A stretch of DNA of 64,000 nucleotides from positions 335,407 through 399,406 of the forward strand of contig JAYKKR010000031.1 of assembly GCA_036971615.1 (NCBI GenBank), given 5' to 3'. The position numbers were made by a program, and so were the translations under genes. The notes beneath the pieces were generated by a model that had not been told where the DNA came from, made no database searches, and was given only the letters and a program-made list of their open reading frames with translations. Origin of the DNA: Amyloporia xantha. Taxonomy: Eukaryota > Basidiomycota > Agaricomycetes > Polyporales > Adustoporiaceae. How positions within the stretch are numbered: position 1 is the first letter of the stretch; every line of letters begins with the position of its first letter. This document shows positions 1 to 15,971 of the stretch, piece by piece.

Positions 1-3248
<3,248 letters not shown>

Positions 3249-4293
3249 ATGAAATACGTTCTTACAGGCGCAACCGGGGGACTGGGTTCCCAGGTTTTCA
3301 AATATCTGCTCCGTCTCGTGCCTCGTATGCACATCCCGGATTCCTTGTGGCTAACACATCATTGAGCGCCTTCCTCTCATCCAGCTTCCGATATCATCGT
3401 GTCACTGCACAATCCCAGTGGCGCTTCCCAGGAGATCACAAGCTCAGGAGTGGAAATCAGACATGGAAACTTCTCGGAACCGACTACACTCGACGATGCC
3501 TTCCGCGGCGCGGACAAGCTCCTCCTCGTCTCCTATCCCAGCATCGCCCATGAACTTCGTGTCAAGAATCACATCAACGCCATCGACGCAGCGAAGCGGA
3601 GCGGTATCAAGCACGTCTATTATACCTCGTTGGCGTTTGGGACGGGAAGCGTCGCCGCAGTCATGAAGGCCCATCTCGATACTGAGAAGTATCTGAAGGA
3701 AAGTGGACTTACGTACACGATTCTCCGGGAAGGGATCTACAGCGAAAGCTATCCACTCTACTTGGGCTTCTTCGACCCGTCAGAGGGAAGCGATGAGGTG
3801 CTGATTCCCTACGGCGATGGCGGGATCGCGTGGGTGTGCAGGGAGGATCTAGGTGAGGGCACGACGAAAATCATGGTCGATGTGAGTACCCTGCTTGCAG
3901 ATCAGCGAAACGGGACGTCCTGATCATCTGCGTATCGAGAAGCACGGCGGCTATACGAACGAGACGCTCTTGTTGTCGGGTTCGCGCACGCTCAGCTTGC
4001 GCGACCTGACTGACTTGATCTCGGGCATCCTCGGTCGCACAATCAAGCTTCGCATCGTCTCAGAGGACGGATACGTGCAGCACAACCTGGGTAAGCGGGG
4101 GGCAAGGGGAGAGGAAGAGTTCCTACGCGCTTGGTCGACGACATTCCAAGGGTTGGTGAGGGGCGAGCTGGACGTGGTAGATCCGGTGCTGCAGAAGGTG
4201 CTTGGGAGGGAGCTGAAGCCAATGGAGGAGAGTCTCCGAGAGATGCTGGGCGTGTCGGGAGTTGCAAGTGTAATGGAGAAATACGCAAAGTGA
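3249..4293 (+). CDS. NmrA-like NAD(P)-binding oxidoreductase
   Basis: Atypical short-chain dehydrogenase of the NmrA / quinone-oxidoreductase (QOR2-like) group. Exon 1 (3249-3324) gives MKYVLTGATGGLGSQV, the Rossmann TGxxGxxG motif. A 60-nt intron (3325-3384) follows. Exon 2 carries DIIVSLHNPSG, GADKLLLVSYP, IDAAKRSGIKHVYYTSL and YTILREGIYSE, all typical positions of this family, then GGIAWVCREDLGEGTTKI. The last exon (3901-4293) reads NETLLLSGSRTLSLRDLTDLI and ends at EKYAK. Exons 2 and 3 join in frame only if 19 nt (3882-3900, GTGAGT...TTGCAG) or 25 nt (from 3876) are removed. This is either an ultra-short intron or a frameshift. Without removal the protein would end at 3923. Substrate unknown. 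Divergent from the halogenase about 1 kb away. Confidence 0.85.
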
Positions 4294-4783
4294 ATGTATG
4301 AGATGTTGCAGCCTGGTCGTTCGGCAGATCGTCGCAGGTGTGACACTGAAGCTGTCACGCACAGCAGCAGCAAGACAGAGTGATGTCACGCGCTGTCATG
4401 CGTTATGACGCGCACGCCGTCCGACCTTCTTGCAGGACCATCGAGCAGACACTACGAGACGTGGACGCGCGCAATTCAGGCTGCCGCAGGGTCAGCACAA
4501 GTTCTGCAGTCTCCCGTGCACTGTTTGTACCGTCAACGTTGTCTCCCTCCCCTTTTCCCTCGTCTGGACTGCATTTCCCGCTCTCTTTTACTCTTGCACG
4601 ACGCCCACCTTCTCGGCTGGAATCCACGACTATTCACGACTCACGACTATCTAACGACCCTGCATTAACGTATCTGTTATTTATCTCGCGATCTTTCTAC
4701 TATCTGCATTTCAACGATATTTGCACCCTTCATCTCGACTTTCTTGTTACTCCGCGGGACCAGGCTTCACAGAACAAGCGGGC
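4294..4783. other. Intergenic, 3' flank and promoter
   Basis: No gene seen. Pyrimidine-rich stretch at about 4540-4760 just upstream of the next start codon is typical of fungal promoter and 5' leader sequence. Confidence 0.5.
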
Positions 4784-7700
4784 ATGGCAGACATTAAGAA
4801 CGGGCGATGCTTTGACCAACAAGCGCAGACGGAGCCTCCCTTGATACAGCATGGTTCTTTGGTGCTTGCAGGTTGGTACAGGTGCCTTTTGTCTATGGTG
4901 CCCACGGTTTAACGTATGGATGGAATTGTCGGAAACGTCTACAGCTCACGACGTATGTGTTCCCCGACTCATAATTATTGACGGAGCTTATAAGAGATTC
5001 CAGATTGGATGGATAATCACTGGCTGCTTCACAGCTATAGCGGTGATTACCTCATTTTGGCTCATTGACCAGCACTTGCAGTGGTACACAAATGTACGTC
5101 TTCTCTCCAGTATTGTCTCTGCTTATCGGTTTTGACTGTTAAATTGGTCCTAGAAACTTGAGCAGCGCTGTAGGCTCTACCACGCGATGTTTTAGTGAGC
5201 GCGAGGGCTAATGGCTTGGCTTTCTGTCCATAGATATCATACGAATCCTCTTCATGGTGCCGATATATGCTGTCATCAGCTTCGCATCATACCTTTTCTG
5301 GGTGGGTCTGCCCGATTGTGCTCCCCATGTATCAATCTAAAACAAACAAACAGAACCATTCCACTGCGCTTCTCTTGATTCGCGACTGCTATGAAGCATT
5401 CGTACTCACATCGTTCTTCTACCTTATTCTGAACTACCTGTCTCCGAACCCCGACGAGCAGAAAGACATATTCCGCAAGGTAAACGTCCCGTATCACCGC
5501 CATAGGTCGCGTTCTGTGCTGATTGCGGCTCATGCGCTTATACGATCACGCGCTGCCTTAGGTTGGACTTTCCCGTCAGAACGACAGAGATGCGCTCAGG
5601 CGGGGGGTTGACATCCCGCACTGGGTCTTCCCACTTCAGTTCATTAAGTGGAAGCCTGAGGTACCTTTGCTTCACTCGTGCCCAAGATACATGTCTCATC
5701 CGGCATCAGGATGGCCTGTTCTTTTTGCAACTCATGAAGTGGGGTGTCCTGCAGTACTGCGTTGTTAGACCTACGTGAGCCTCCTCCATAGTCTTGTTGG
5801 TTCGTTCAAACCTTTATTATTATTCTCAATTAGGACTACCTTAGCTGCAGTTATCCTGAACTATGTGGGCCTGTATTGTGACGATTCATGGGGCCCTGGT
5901 TGGGGTCATCTTTACGTATGTATATTGATCATCAGTATGACTTTCGCTCATGGGCGTAAACCATAGATTACCGTCGTCATGTCCATCTCTGTCACGATCG
6001 CTATGTATTGTTTGATCCAGTTGTACCTCCCTATCTCCGCGCACTTGGCGCCTCACAAGCCGCTGCTCAAGCTATTTGCTGTGAAGGCAGTGGGTGAGTT
6101 CTTCACTTTCAATCAGCATTGTTTCCGTATAGGTTCTAACATGAGGATACAGTCTTCCTCACGTTCTGGCAAGCGACGCTCATATCGGCTTTGGAAGACT
6201 TCGGGGTCATTAAGAATGTTGGTAATGCGATTTTAGGCACACCATCTTGACTGACATGGCATTTATAGACCAAATACATGACAGCCGATAACATTGCAAC
6301 TGGCGTCGGTGCGATTTTGGAGACGTTCGAGATGGTGTAAGTGCTCAAACTATGGGTCCCTCTTGCAGCCGTGTAGGATGCTCACTCTGCGCAGATTATT
6401 CGCTTTCCTCCACATTCGCGCGTATACGTACAAAGTGTATCGCGCACCTCCGGGTCGTACGAGTCGCTGGCGTTCTCTTTTGGACGCCATGAACTTCAAG
6501 GAAACACTGCGAGAAATATGGGCAGGGACTGTCTATATGTTCCGCCGAATGCGCGGACAGGAAACGGATGTGCGCGCTAGACGAGAGGCCATCATGGCAG
6601 ATGTATTTGGGAAATCGAGGTTTGATATTGTAGGCCAGGCAAGGGCGGGAAATGAGAAGTCTACATCCAAGAGGCCTGGAGTCGTTTCTGTACGTGGAGA
6701 CGAGGTCGATCACATTGACGAGGAAAGGCGGTTGTTGGGCTTTGGAAACGACCAAAGCCACGATCGGATAGGACATGGGGAGAAGGGCGATCCTCTAACA
6801 ACAGAAGAGCTGGGAAAGAGGGGCTATAAGCAACGCGGTATGTTACTCTCGTGATCTAGATGGGTTTCATGTTAAGCTGTTGTCCTCCCAGAAACCAGTC
6901 GGTTCCGTTCCGACATTGCAACGTATGCTCGCGTTGAGACCACGGATCCCGTGCAATACTCAACGTCGCCGCATAGACGTGAACACTCCTGGTGGAAAAA
7001 CATGTATTCACGCGCCCCGCGGATCAGCAATGACGATGGACATGGTCCTTCTTCACTAGGTCAACGCCATGAAGTGGTTGTCGATCTCCCTGCCCGGTAT
7101 GACTATAATGACCCACCGCCACCGTCTGTCATGCGCACCTTCCGGGATAGTCAGAGGCGAACAAGTGGCCCTTCATCACTCCTATCCCCTCCTGCCAGTG
7201 CACATGCTACTCGTGTGAACCCGCCTCCCGTGGTGATGCCCCCGTCCTTCTCGCCAGATCATGCGCAGCCCAGAGTTCCTTCTATGTCGCCTCAAGTTGC
7301 CGAAAACCTACCTCTATCGCCGACGACGAATACTGATGTTACTTCTTTGAACTCTCCTTCGCCTAGCACGGCGCGTGATTCTGACAGTTTTCTGCAACGA
7401 GCCTTCCTAGATCTTCCTCCAGCAAGTTCTGTCGAAGCTTCTAGTACAAGTCTCTCTTCCTCTCAGTCCCATCGTACTCAGATACGATTCACCAGAGAGC
7501 CCCATATCCAGCCTCAAGAAGTGGATTCAATACGATCACCTGTGTTGCTCCCTCCCGGCGTGCACCTTTTCGCAGTATCCCCTTCAGTGCGTCAGACTCA
7601 CAACTCCATGCCGCAGGACGGAAGAGGCTCAGATAGCCCGTCACCACCAATATCACCTCGACGTGATACGCACCATCATCCATCTACTCGTTTGTCTCGG

Positions 7701-8048
7701 ACGGCTCACTCACCAAACTCGATGCCCCCTACAAATCGCTATCACACATTCAACTCATTGGAATCGAAGGCAAAGAACGCACCGTTCAGACCACGCTTCG
7801 CTCCTCGCAGAGACCAGATTGTTCTGCCCGCTCCTCTAGCTCCAACTCATAGCCCTCCATCGTCCAGTCATCAGCAAACTCGCCGTGATTCCGAAAGCCC
7901 TAGGGCACTTTCCGCTACCACACTGCCTTTGGATGCTCCAATATCCCCAACGAGGGGAGCACAAGCTCTCGATTCACCCCTGAACGCGCTATACCCTCCT
8001 CACACGCGGCAACTGATTCCGCCGAGCTATCCGAGCAATCTCACATGA
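4784..8048 (+). CDS. DUF300 / TMEM184 (organic solute transporter alpha-like) membrane protein
   Basis: Multi-spanning membrane protein of the OSTalpha/TMEM184/DUF300 family (Solute_trans_a). Fungal members are poorly characterised; plant LAZ1 acts at the vacuole. Seen: start MADIKNGRCFD at 4784, then exons reading IGWIITGCFTAIAVITSFWL, ILFMVPIYAVISFASYLFW, YEAFVLTSFFYLILNYLS, LKWGVLQYC-like QLMKWGVLQYCVVRPT, LAAVILNYVGLYCDDSW, ISVTIAMYCLIQLYLP and NIATGVGAILETFEMVLFAF. This is about seven membrane segments with the family's RDCYEA and QY.v.RP positions. One exon is only 16 nt (5154-5169, KLEQR). After the membrane part comes a long cytosolic tail. The last exon (about 6890-8048) is rich in Ser and Pro and looks disordered. 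About eleven introns. The 3' boundary of the first intron (about 4980-5003) is uncertain. Confidence 0.9.
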
Positions 8049-8278
8049 GTAGCCACCTCCATCGTGGAAAGATCGCTGGTGATGTACGCCGTTTGTCTAC
8101 CTCTCACACAGGACACAGGAACTTGTTCCGAAGGACATAAGGGTGTATTCTCTCTATCATGTATTCTTATACGATATAACATTAATGACTGTGACGAAGC
8201 TATCCATTGTTTACGCTATCATCTACCTGGACTGTGACATGTCGTATCCGACGAACACTAACGTTATGCATTGAGAGG

Positions 8279-11200
8279 TCAATCCCATTGTATCTTCTGA
8301 GCATATTTGCGTATATCAGAGACAAATGAGTCCTGGACTTCGTCGCCAGCGCCCGTCGCAACCTTGAGAATAATCTCATTCATCGCGGTGGAGCCGAGAA
8401 TGTCGACATGGTCACTGGTGGTTCCACCGCCTCGCGGTATTGTGGGGACTGGGTTGTGAGGCAGCTAGAGAGGACGAAGCGTGTCAGTGTATGCGATAAG
8501 CAGAGAGATATGCCAGCACTCGCCTCGACGGTGACTACTTTGATTCCAGCAGGATTCCAGCGTTTCCGCTTCCACCCCTCGACACACATCGCACCCAGGC
8601 TGATCGAGTTCACAGTACCATCGCCTTCGCCCATTCGCACTCCGTTGATCACTTTGGGGAAGGCATTCTCGTCGGAGTATTCCGCGTCAATGTGGCTTCT
8701 ACGCAACATCGGCATGTCTAGCGGTGATCTTGGTGAGATACAATCCGAGACGTTCAAGCAGGCCGCGTCCACTGCGTCGGGCTGGACCTCGTCGTATTCA
8801 TATTCCTCTCGTGTGTACCTGGTGTGGTGCGGGACCGCGATGGTAAGTATGGTCAGTTGTAGAGAGATTTTGCGCACCAGTAAGAGCGCTGTTCACAGTA
8901 TTTGAACGACATGTAGTAAGACATAATCGGAGCCAACACATACCTCAGTGTCCTTGCCATGGCCATAGACACAGTAGAACTTGGTCGTAGGGGCATTAGG
9001 TAATCTAGGGAGGGTTGTCTAGACTCCGGTTGTACCGTAACACGACAGAGAGAGCACGTACTGTATCTCTAAAGGATTTGTCCACTTTCTATGATCCAGG
9101 TTATTACGTTTGAGCACCTTCTCGTCTCGCTCGATTCCGAAAGAGTAGTTGGACGCGATCATTTTCTAGGGACGCCACTGACTAAGCCTCGAAACTATCT
9201 CGCACAGCGGCGCGAAAACGGTGCTTACCTGGAAATGTGTCGGCGTGCGTTCTAATATCCAAGTGCCTGCATCGGAGGCGGTCATGTTGCTCAGTCGCGA
9301 TTGCGTTCCTTCCGTTGCGATAACATCCTCGCGGAACACAATGAGCTCCCCGTGAGTCCGCGCATCGCCCGATAAATCATCGGGAGCAAACGTCGCGTTA
9401 CCCCACACGGCATCGCCGCCCTAAACGTCTGTCAATTTCAACAGCAGCGGAAGGCATGAGGTCTACCTTCATCCACATGCTCGCACTGCCGGCCCAGCTG
9501 CGAAAGAGCTTCTGGCGTTCCTTCCGAGAGAAGAACCGCTCAAGGACTGACCCGCCATGAAGCGTCAATACAAGTCATTGCGTTTAAGTAAGGAGTGATT
9601 CACTGTATGCACCGGCAGGATTGACCTGCACGGTGTCCTTCATCTCTCCTGAGAGGAAGGCAGACATGGCCTTCACCTGAAAGCGGCGGGTAAGAACGCT
9701 TGACAGTAGCTGCAACAAAGGTCCTTACCACTCCCTACAGAGTCGGTCAGCACTCTGCGGAGTGGAGTATCATATGACATACCAAATGTGTACCGGCAAT
9801 GGTGACCAGGGCTTCAATGTGCTCCTGCGCATGAGAAATGAGCTGACGAGCAGCATGCGCGTGGATATGATTGGTATGCATACCTCCACCCAGTCTGGGC
9901 CGCCCTTTCCATGTTGAGGAGACTCTACCCACTTGAAGCTTTGAGCGGAGAATGACAAGGCAAGACAAGGGCATGCGTCGATGTCGGACATGCGGTATCG
10001 TGGTCAGCGCGCGGATACATGAATGAGAACTACTAAATCTGAAACATACAAATACTAGAGAAAATTGACGTTAAACCCTGGTCAGCGAAGGGCGCAGAAG
10101 GAAGATCGTTTTACCATCATGACCTAAGATCGATGCTATATCAGCATTCCATTCTCTTGCCTCGAGGTGGTGGTAATCATCGCACAGTGCTTCCCATAGA
10201 GTGTGCCACTAAGACCGCTCGTCTCCCATCCCGAGCCCTGTGACGTTGAGCATGAGTCAGTGTAGAGCAAGAGCAGCTTACTTGAAGCCCTCAATGGTCG
10301 CCTTCAGTCTGGAAAAGTATCCGTCTCGTTCTTCGAGATTGTAATAAGACAACCTCCAGTCGTAAGGCGCCAGGTGAAGATTGTTAGTGTCATAATTCAC
10401 GACAGCAAGGTTCTCCACGATCTTCGACCTGTCGTTCATTAGGACATGCGTACAAGGCAGCCATTACAATGTATTCTGCCTACCAAAGCCAGTATCCCTG
10501 GATGAAACTGCTCGCGGCGTCGATACCCTCGGCAGCTCTTACTTTGGCACCGGGTGGGATCGAGGCCGGTGACGGGATCGAGCATAAGTGCAGCCATCCA
10601 CTTCTCTTTGTTGAACATGACTTGGGACAGCATCGAGAAGCCGCCCCAGAGCTTCTGGCGAAAGAAGGGTCGATACTCCGGGGTAGTCGACCACGATTCC
10701 AGGCCCTGGAGATTGATGAGCAATAACGGACCGGAGATACATGTGATTACTGACGGTGGAGATGATGCCGGGTACGAGAACGACGGGATGCTTTGCGGAC
10801 AGGCCGCGCGCCGCCATCTGCTCGCCAACGGTAAACTCGAGACCATTGTTGTTCAACTTCCACGGCTCGGGTATGCTGCTCCGCAGCCTATGCCATTCGC
10901 CCTCCCAGCGGCCCAGATCAATCTGAGGAAAGTCGAACTGCGGGATCTGAGGAACGCTGAATTCATACTGATCGAGGAGGAGGGCGAGATGGGTCTGGAA
11001 GTCGGTGAAGTCGGAGGGTTGGATGAGAATGAAGCCGAGAAGGATGCCAACTGGATGGGTTGGTGAGCAACGTCGGTCAATGGAAGTTCGGAGTGAACAT
11101 TACCGATGACGCCAAAGGGAAAGAGGAAAACGTCTGGTGGCAAAGAAATGGCGAGGTTTCTGGGGTGAAAGCCGTCGGGCGACGGGACGGCAGAGACGGA

Positions 11201-11329
11201 CGTGAGACGTACCTCCTTGGCCTTGAGAGCGGCGGCCTTGCGGGCGAGCTCCTTCTTGAGTTCGTCCGGGTCGTCGTGCGGGGTGTCGTCGGGAGCGTCG
11301 GGCTGTGCGGGAGTGCGCTTTCGCAACAT
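8279..11329 (-). CDS. Phospholipid:diacylglycerol acyltransferase (PDAT, Lro1-like)
   Basis: Makes triacylglycerol by moving the sn-2 acyl chain of a phospholipid to diacylglycerol; Lro1-type enzyme of the ER and nuclear envelope, LCAT fold. Start MLRKRTPAQPD at 11329, a basic charged N-terminus, then one signal-anchor helix (GFILIQPSDF region near 11010). Lumenal domain: HPVVLVPGIIS, the lid LESWSTTPEYRPFFRQKLWG, LDPVTGLDP, DAASSFIQGYWLW, LAPYDWRLSYYNLEERD. The nucleophile elbow AHSMGST ends at 10186, followed by two micro-exons (10115-10123, VMM; 10050-10054) and FKWVESPQHGKGGPDWVE. Downstream: EALVTIAGTHLG, WGNATFAPDD, then near the C-terminus HVDILGSTAMNE with the probable catalytic His. 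Stop at 8281-8279. More than ten introns. Shares a 205-bp divergent promoter with the Bud4-like gene. Confidence 0.94.
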
Positions 11330-11534
11330 GGCTCATGGTCTATCGGAGGGCGGGCGGGTGTGTGTCGATGACGGCGTCGGTGTGCACGTGCCGCAACGCG
11401 ATCACGTGAAATGGCGCTGTTGAACGGTGCGCTGTTCCCACGGGTCGCGGTGTTGGATTGCGCTAGTCACTCTCGTCCGTTGGCCACACTCGTTGGCCAC
11501 ACTGGTCCGCCACGCTTTGTCATCGAGTGGCACA
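11330..11534. promoter_or_regulatory. Compact divergent promoter between PDAT and Bud4-like genes
   Basis: Only 205 bp separate the two start codons (11329 on minus, 11535 on plus), so both genes must use this segment. It contains a CACGTGCC stretch near 11387, and a tandem TTGGCCACACT pair near 11480-11505. No clear TATA box. Confidence 0.55.
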
Positions 11535-14500
11535 ATGAGCTCGGGTCCTCTCCGTGATCGCTTCCAGTCCAACTCGCCAGATCCGGACAATGGATGGCTG
11601 CCTCGCCCAACCACGCCCCTTCGAATCGCCAAGCGAGACTCGCCCCAGTCCGGCAACGGCACCCAGCTCGCGCGGAGACAATCCTCTAGCTACAACCATC
11701 TAAAGCACAATCATCTCGTTTCAAAGTCTCCTTTTCGATCTCAGATTCCCACTGCCGCCAAGCCCTCTGTCCTTTCGCCCTCCCCGCGCAGAGTCAGCGG
11801 CGAGAAGAGACCCCGTCCCCCGTCCATGGCCGCACAAGCCGAGAACGAACATCCTCTCGGCTTCAAGCGTCGCCAGTCCAAGGGCTTCCAGGGCTTGCTG
11901 CAGAAGGAGCCCGTCACAAAGAGCCCCTTCAAGCTGCCCCAGGACGTCGCGGACTCGGACGACTTGCCGCCGCCTCTGCCCCCTAAATTCGTGCGAGTTC
12001 CTCCTCCTTCCGCCTCTCCGGGCCGTTCCTCTCTTGTCTCAAAGCGTCTCCATGGTCCCCGTGGTAACGGCTCCTTGAACGGCCGTCGCCACCGCAGAAA
12101 GACCGTTACTTTTGACGAACGGTGCGATGTTGTTGAATTTGATGTGGAGGAGGATGAAATAGATGAAGATCCGTTTGACTCTGACGAAGACGAAGGTGAT
12201 GAGCAAGAGCATCCTGACGATGCTCCGGAGCAGCCACAAACTCACGACGAGAGCTTCGACAGTGCGCAGGTAGGCAACGACAGTATTACGGGTCTCGTAG
12301 AATCTTTACTCCATGATGCCGAACCAAAGACTCCTCCCCACAATGTTCGCACGCTTCCATCTGATAGCGAAACGGAAGATAGCGTGTCCTATGGACAGAT
12401 TCACCGTACCGATAGTTCGGACACCAGCCATTGTCAGGAAACAGAAACCCTTGTTCCCAATTTTGATCTGTCCGCCGCATCATTTTCTACTCCGCCGCAT
12501 TCACGATCAGCCACACCAGTCATGGCCCTTTCTCCCGGCTCCCGCATTCCTTTAGGGAGGTCTACTCACTCCGAACGCGTCCAAGCCCACAAACAGCAGG
12601 ATGCAGTGCTCGAACACGACGAGGATGTTGGTATGTTACCCCCGTCCCCCTCGCCCGCCAAGCGAGTCGGTACGCTGTCCGGCGTTCATGCTAACCGCGA
12701 AAGCCTCATTCCGAAATTCGAGCTGGGTGTCCCTGCAGCCGAGCGCAGTGGAGACTGTGAGTGTTTTCTGTAGATAGTGCACGGCCACCTAGCTCATGGC
12801 CCTTCAGTAGACCTTAAAGAGGACCCTTTTGTTCTGCCGCGTATCAAAGACGAACCCATTCCTCCGGAACTATCGTTCATGTCTAACGACTCGGCGCCAG
12901 ACGACCACATGGATCCAGTTAATCTCTCCATTGGAAACTCCGAGATTTCACTGGACGGCCTCGTCCACAGTGGAGAACTGCAGGGCCCATCTCCAATCAC
13001 CGGGAGAAGGACGGCCTCTCCTCTCCTGGATGCAGCCCCTTCTCGCGCCACACCGGACCCACATAACATTTCGAAGCATGAAGGGGACTCGTCACAACCG
13101 TCCACGCCCCTTGATCGCAGCTCGTCCTCCACAGCATCTACTACCTCTGGCTTCCGTTTCACGTCTCCTAACATACCTCCGCGCAGTAGTTCACCGCGCT
13201 CAGCTCTTATGGACGACGTCGCCATGCCTAGGGCGATCCGGCCTTTCGCCTCACCTGGTCCTGGACGGACGGGTTCGCCTCTGCGTCATTCGGTCAGCTC
13301 AGACGACATCTCGCACTGGAACGATCCGGACGGAGAAAGTGGCGCAGAGGAAGAAGGCAAGAAATCTCCGGAGCCTTCGCAAACAGGGACAGCGCTTGCA
13401 GACGCAGTGGGAAGCCTTACGAAGCGCGGCATTGTCGATCCGGTTGAACGCTCCTTCGACGACGGTCGGACGGAGGGCGACCGCGGCAGTGTCCCGCCCC
13501 CCATGAGCAGACACACCAACGCGACCCACGACGGCGTTCTCGCCATCGACCCGGAGCCGCAGCCTATTGATCCTCCGCGTCCGTCGTTGCTTACTCGCGC
13601 TAACACTGAGGAAGGCCACCACAAACACTCGTTTGAGGGCCTCCATCTCGATTTCGAGGATGGCTTCACCATGGGCGGCCGGGACTTGCTCATGAACGCG
13701 GACATATCGGGTAGCAAGGGAGACGTCCGTTTGGAAGACGTGAGTGCTCTTGACCGGCTCATGGAAAATGTCGCAAGTGGAGCCGCAGGTCAACGGCAGA
13801 ATGCCCAAGCCCACCCCAAAGGGCCATTGGAGCCCAGATATGAGGTCGACGTGAAGGAGGCAGAACTGGGCGATGTCGGGATCTTCACCCGGCCGATGCG
13901 CCACCGCTCAGAGTCCGAACCTGTCGCGATGGACCCCGAGTTTCAGCGTGCGGCAAGTGAATCCTCGATCGCCCCTCCCCCTCCCCCCAAGGATGCTATC
14001 CGCGCGCGAGACGAACTTATTATATCGAAGAAACGGCAGGCGCGGCGGAAGGAGGAACAGGCATCGTTGGGCTACTCTACACCCAGCCAGGTGCAGATGC
14101 TCAATGCAGGCCGACCGACTCGCAGGAGAAGTATGAGCACTGGAGACGCTGAGGATTTGCTCGCTCGGCAACCTGGGGCCGCTCATAGACGGGGTGCCGC
14201 ACTGCGTAGTGGTGGCTTGCTGGATGTCCTTCCGCCGGACGATGGGAATGGTCCACTAGCGGATAGCATTGATCGCGAGCTGAAGAAGTTGGAAGGCCCA
14301 AGCAAGAGTGTATGTATTTCCTATGACCTGAGGTGCTACCCCAGTATTGATTTTTCCTATTAGAACTACCATGTCCGGGAACACCAGGAGACGATATACG
14401 CAAGCTCTGAAACGGTCTCCCACGTCGGTAGCGCAGGCGATGTCGACGGTGGAAAAGCATGGAGGACTGTCAAGAGACCTTCAGACATGGTCAGATCGTT

Positions 14501-15971
14501 TCTTGTCTAACCGTCCTGATGGACCTGACGAATTTCCCCATAGAACGAGTACGCAAAGCAGCTGAGGGAGCTGCGAGCGCAAGAGAAGTCGGGCAAGGCG
14601 CATGGGAAGGTCTTCGTCAGAGGTAAGGCTCACGACTGTATCTACCCGACATATCGGTGACATCGTTACGTGTAGTGATTGGCGTGAAGAACCTCAATGT
14701 TCCAATGCCTCAGCAGCCGACCATCATGACTTGCACTCTGAACAACGGGATCCATTTCGTCACGACCCCTGAGTGCCGCCTTGAGAAGGAGTGTCGTATC
14801 GATCAAGAATTTGAGTTGTGAGTACTCTGTCAATGCTCAGTGCCTCCAATTTTGTTAACTATTTTGCACCGTCAGGATTGAGCACAGCAAACTCGAGTTC
14901 ACGCTCACCATCAAAGTCCGTCGCGATGCGCACATCGTGGCTCAGTTCAAAGCGAACAATCCTCCTCCGCCGCCGCCGCCTCCTCCGCTTATCATCCAGC
15001 ATGCGCCACCACCCCCTTCCAAAGGTGGTGGCATGCGCAACTTCTTCCGCGGTTCTTCGCCTAAGAAGGCTGCCAGAGTCTTACCTCCACCGCAACCAGT
15101 CCCTGCGCCTGCACCACCAGTTCATCGAATATCAGAAAACCTTGCGCGATATTTGAAGCAGGATGGCACTCTTGCCCGGGCGTTCATCTCTTTCAGAGAT
15201 ATTGCGCTGCGCTGTGATACGAAACTGTTCGAAATAAGCTACCCCCTCATCGGCCAGAGATTGGAGTCGACTTCGTCATCCAAGGCGATGCAAGTAGGGG
15301 AGATAGTGCTTCAGATATTTCGGTTGCCTCCTCTGCCTGGCATTCCACCCGATCAGCTGCCGCAAAGTCTGGAGGAGTGCCATCGTGGTCTGCGGCATAC
15401 GAATTGGCATAAGGTTACCTATCTCGAGGGAACTCTCACTCAGAACGGCGGCGATTGCAAGGTATGTGATTTTGTTCGTCCTAGACGGAAATCTGACAGC
15501 ATAGAATTTTTAGTCGTGGCGGCGTCGGCATCTGAGGTTGATGGGCTCCAACCTCGTTGCGTATAATGATGTCACCAAGCGGGCAACAGCCACTATCGAC
15601 CTCAAGAAAGCGATTTCCGTGGAAGACAATCAGCGCCCTCGTGCAGCTCTGCTCACTCCTGCTTCGGGAGTCAGCTCGCGCGATCGCTACGTGGATGAGT
15701 TCGATGGCCCGTATGGTGCAGAGCGGTCATTCCGATTAGTTTTTACGAATAAACAAGAGATCATGTTTTTTGCTGATACTGATGAAGAGAAAGCGAAGTG
15801 GTAAGTAATACCACTCTGTCGCCAAAATGACAGAAGTTGACACAATTTGCTCAAAGGTTGGAAGTACTTCGAGCTCTTGTGGGGCGAATACCCCCAAACC
15901 CACTCTGGGCCGAGCTTATCTGGCAGCGACAACAGCAAACCATGAAACAGGCCGAATATGTCCTCCGCTAG
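11535..15971 (+). CDS. Bud4/anillin-like septation protein with C-terminal PH domain
   Basis: Large cytoskeletal scaffold that in fungi (Bud4, Mid2, anillin family) organises septins at the bud neck or septum. Start MSSGPLRDRFQ at 11535, with an upstream in-frame CTG-type extension rejected. Exon 1 (11535-12756) and, after a 51-nt intron, exon 2 (12808 on) encode a long disordered region with SKSPF/TKSPF motifs, an acidic run (EEDEIDEDPFDSDEDE) and many SP sites. From about 14670 the fold begins: VIGVKNLNVPMPQQPTIMTC, ECRLEKECRIDQEFEL, LEFTLTIKVRRDAHI, a polyproline run (about 14955-14990), then RISENLARYLKQDGTLARAF. The PH domain runs YLEGTLTQNGGDCK-SWRRRHLRLMGSNL to TDEEKAKWLEVLRALV, ending at 15971. 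About eight introns. Length and C-terminal PH position match Bud4. Confidence 0.88.

Noticed and set aside
11427..11534. N-terminal extension of the Bud4-like protein
   Set aside because: The frame is open upstream but there is no ATG; the first ATG is 11535.
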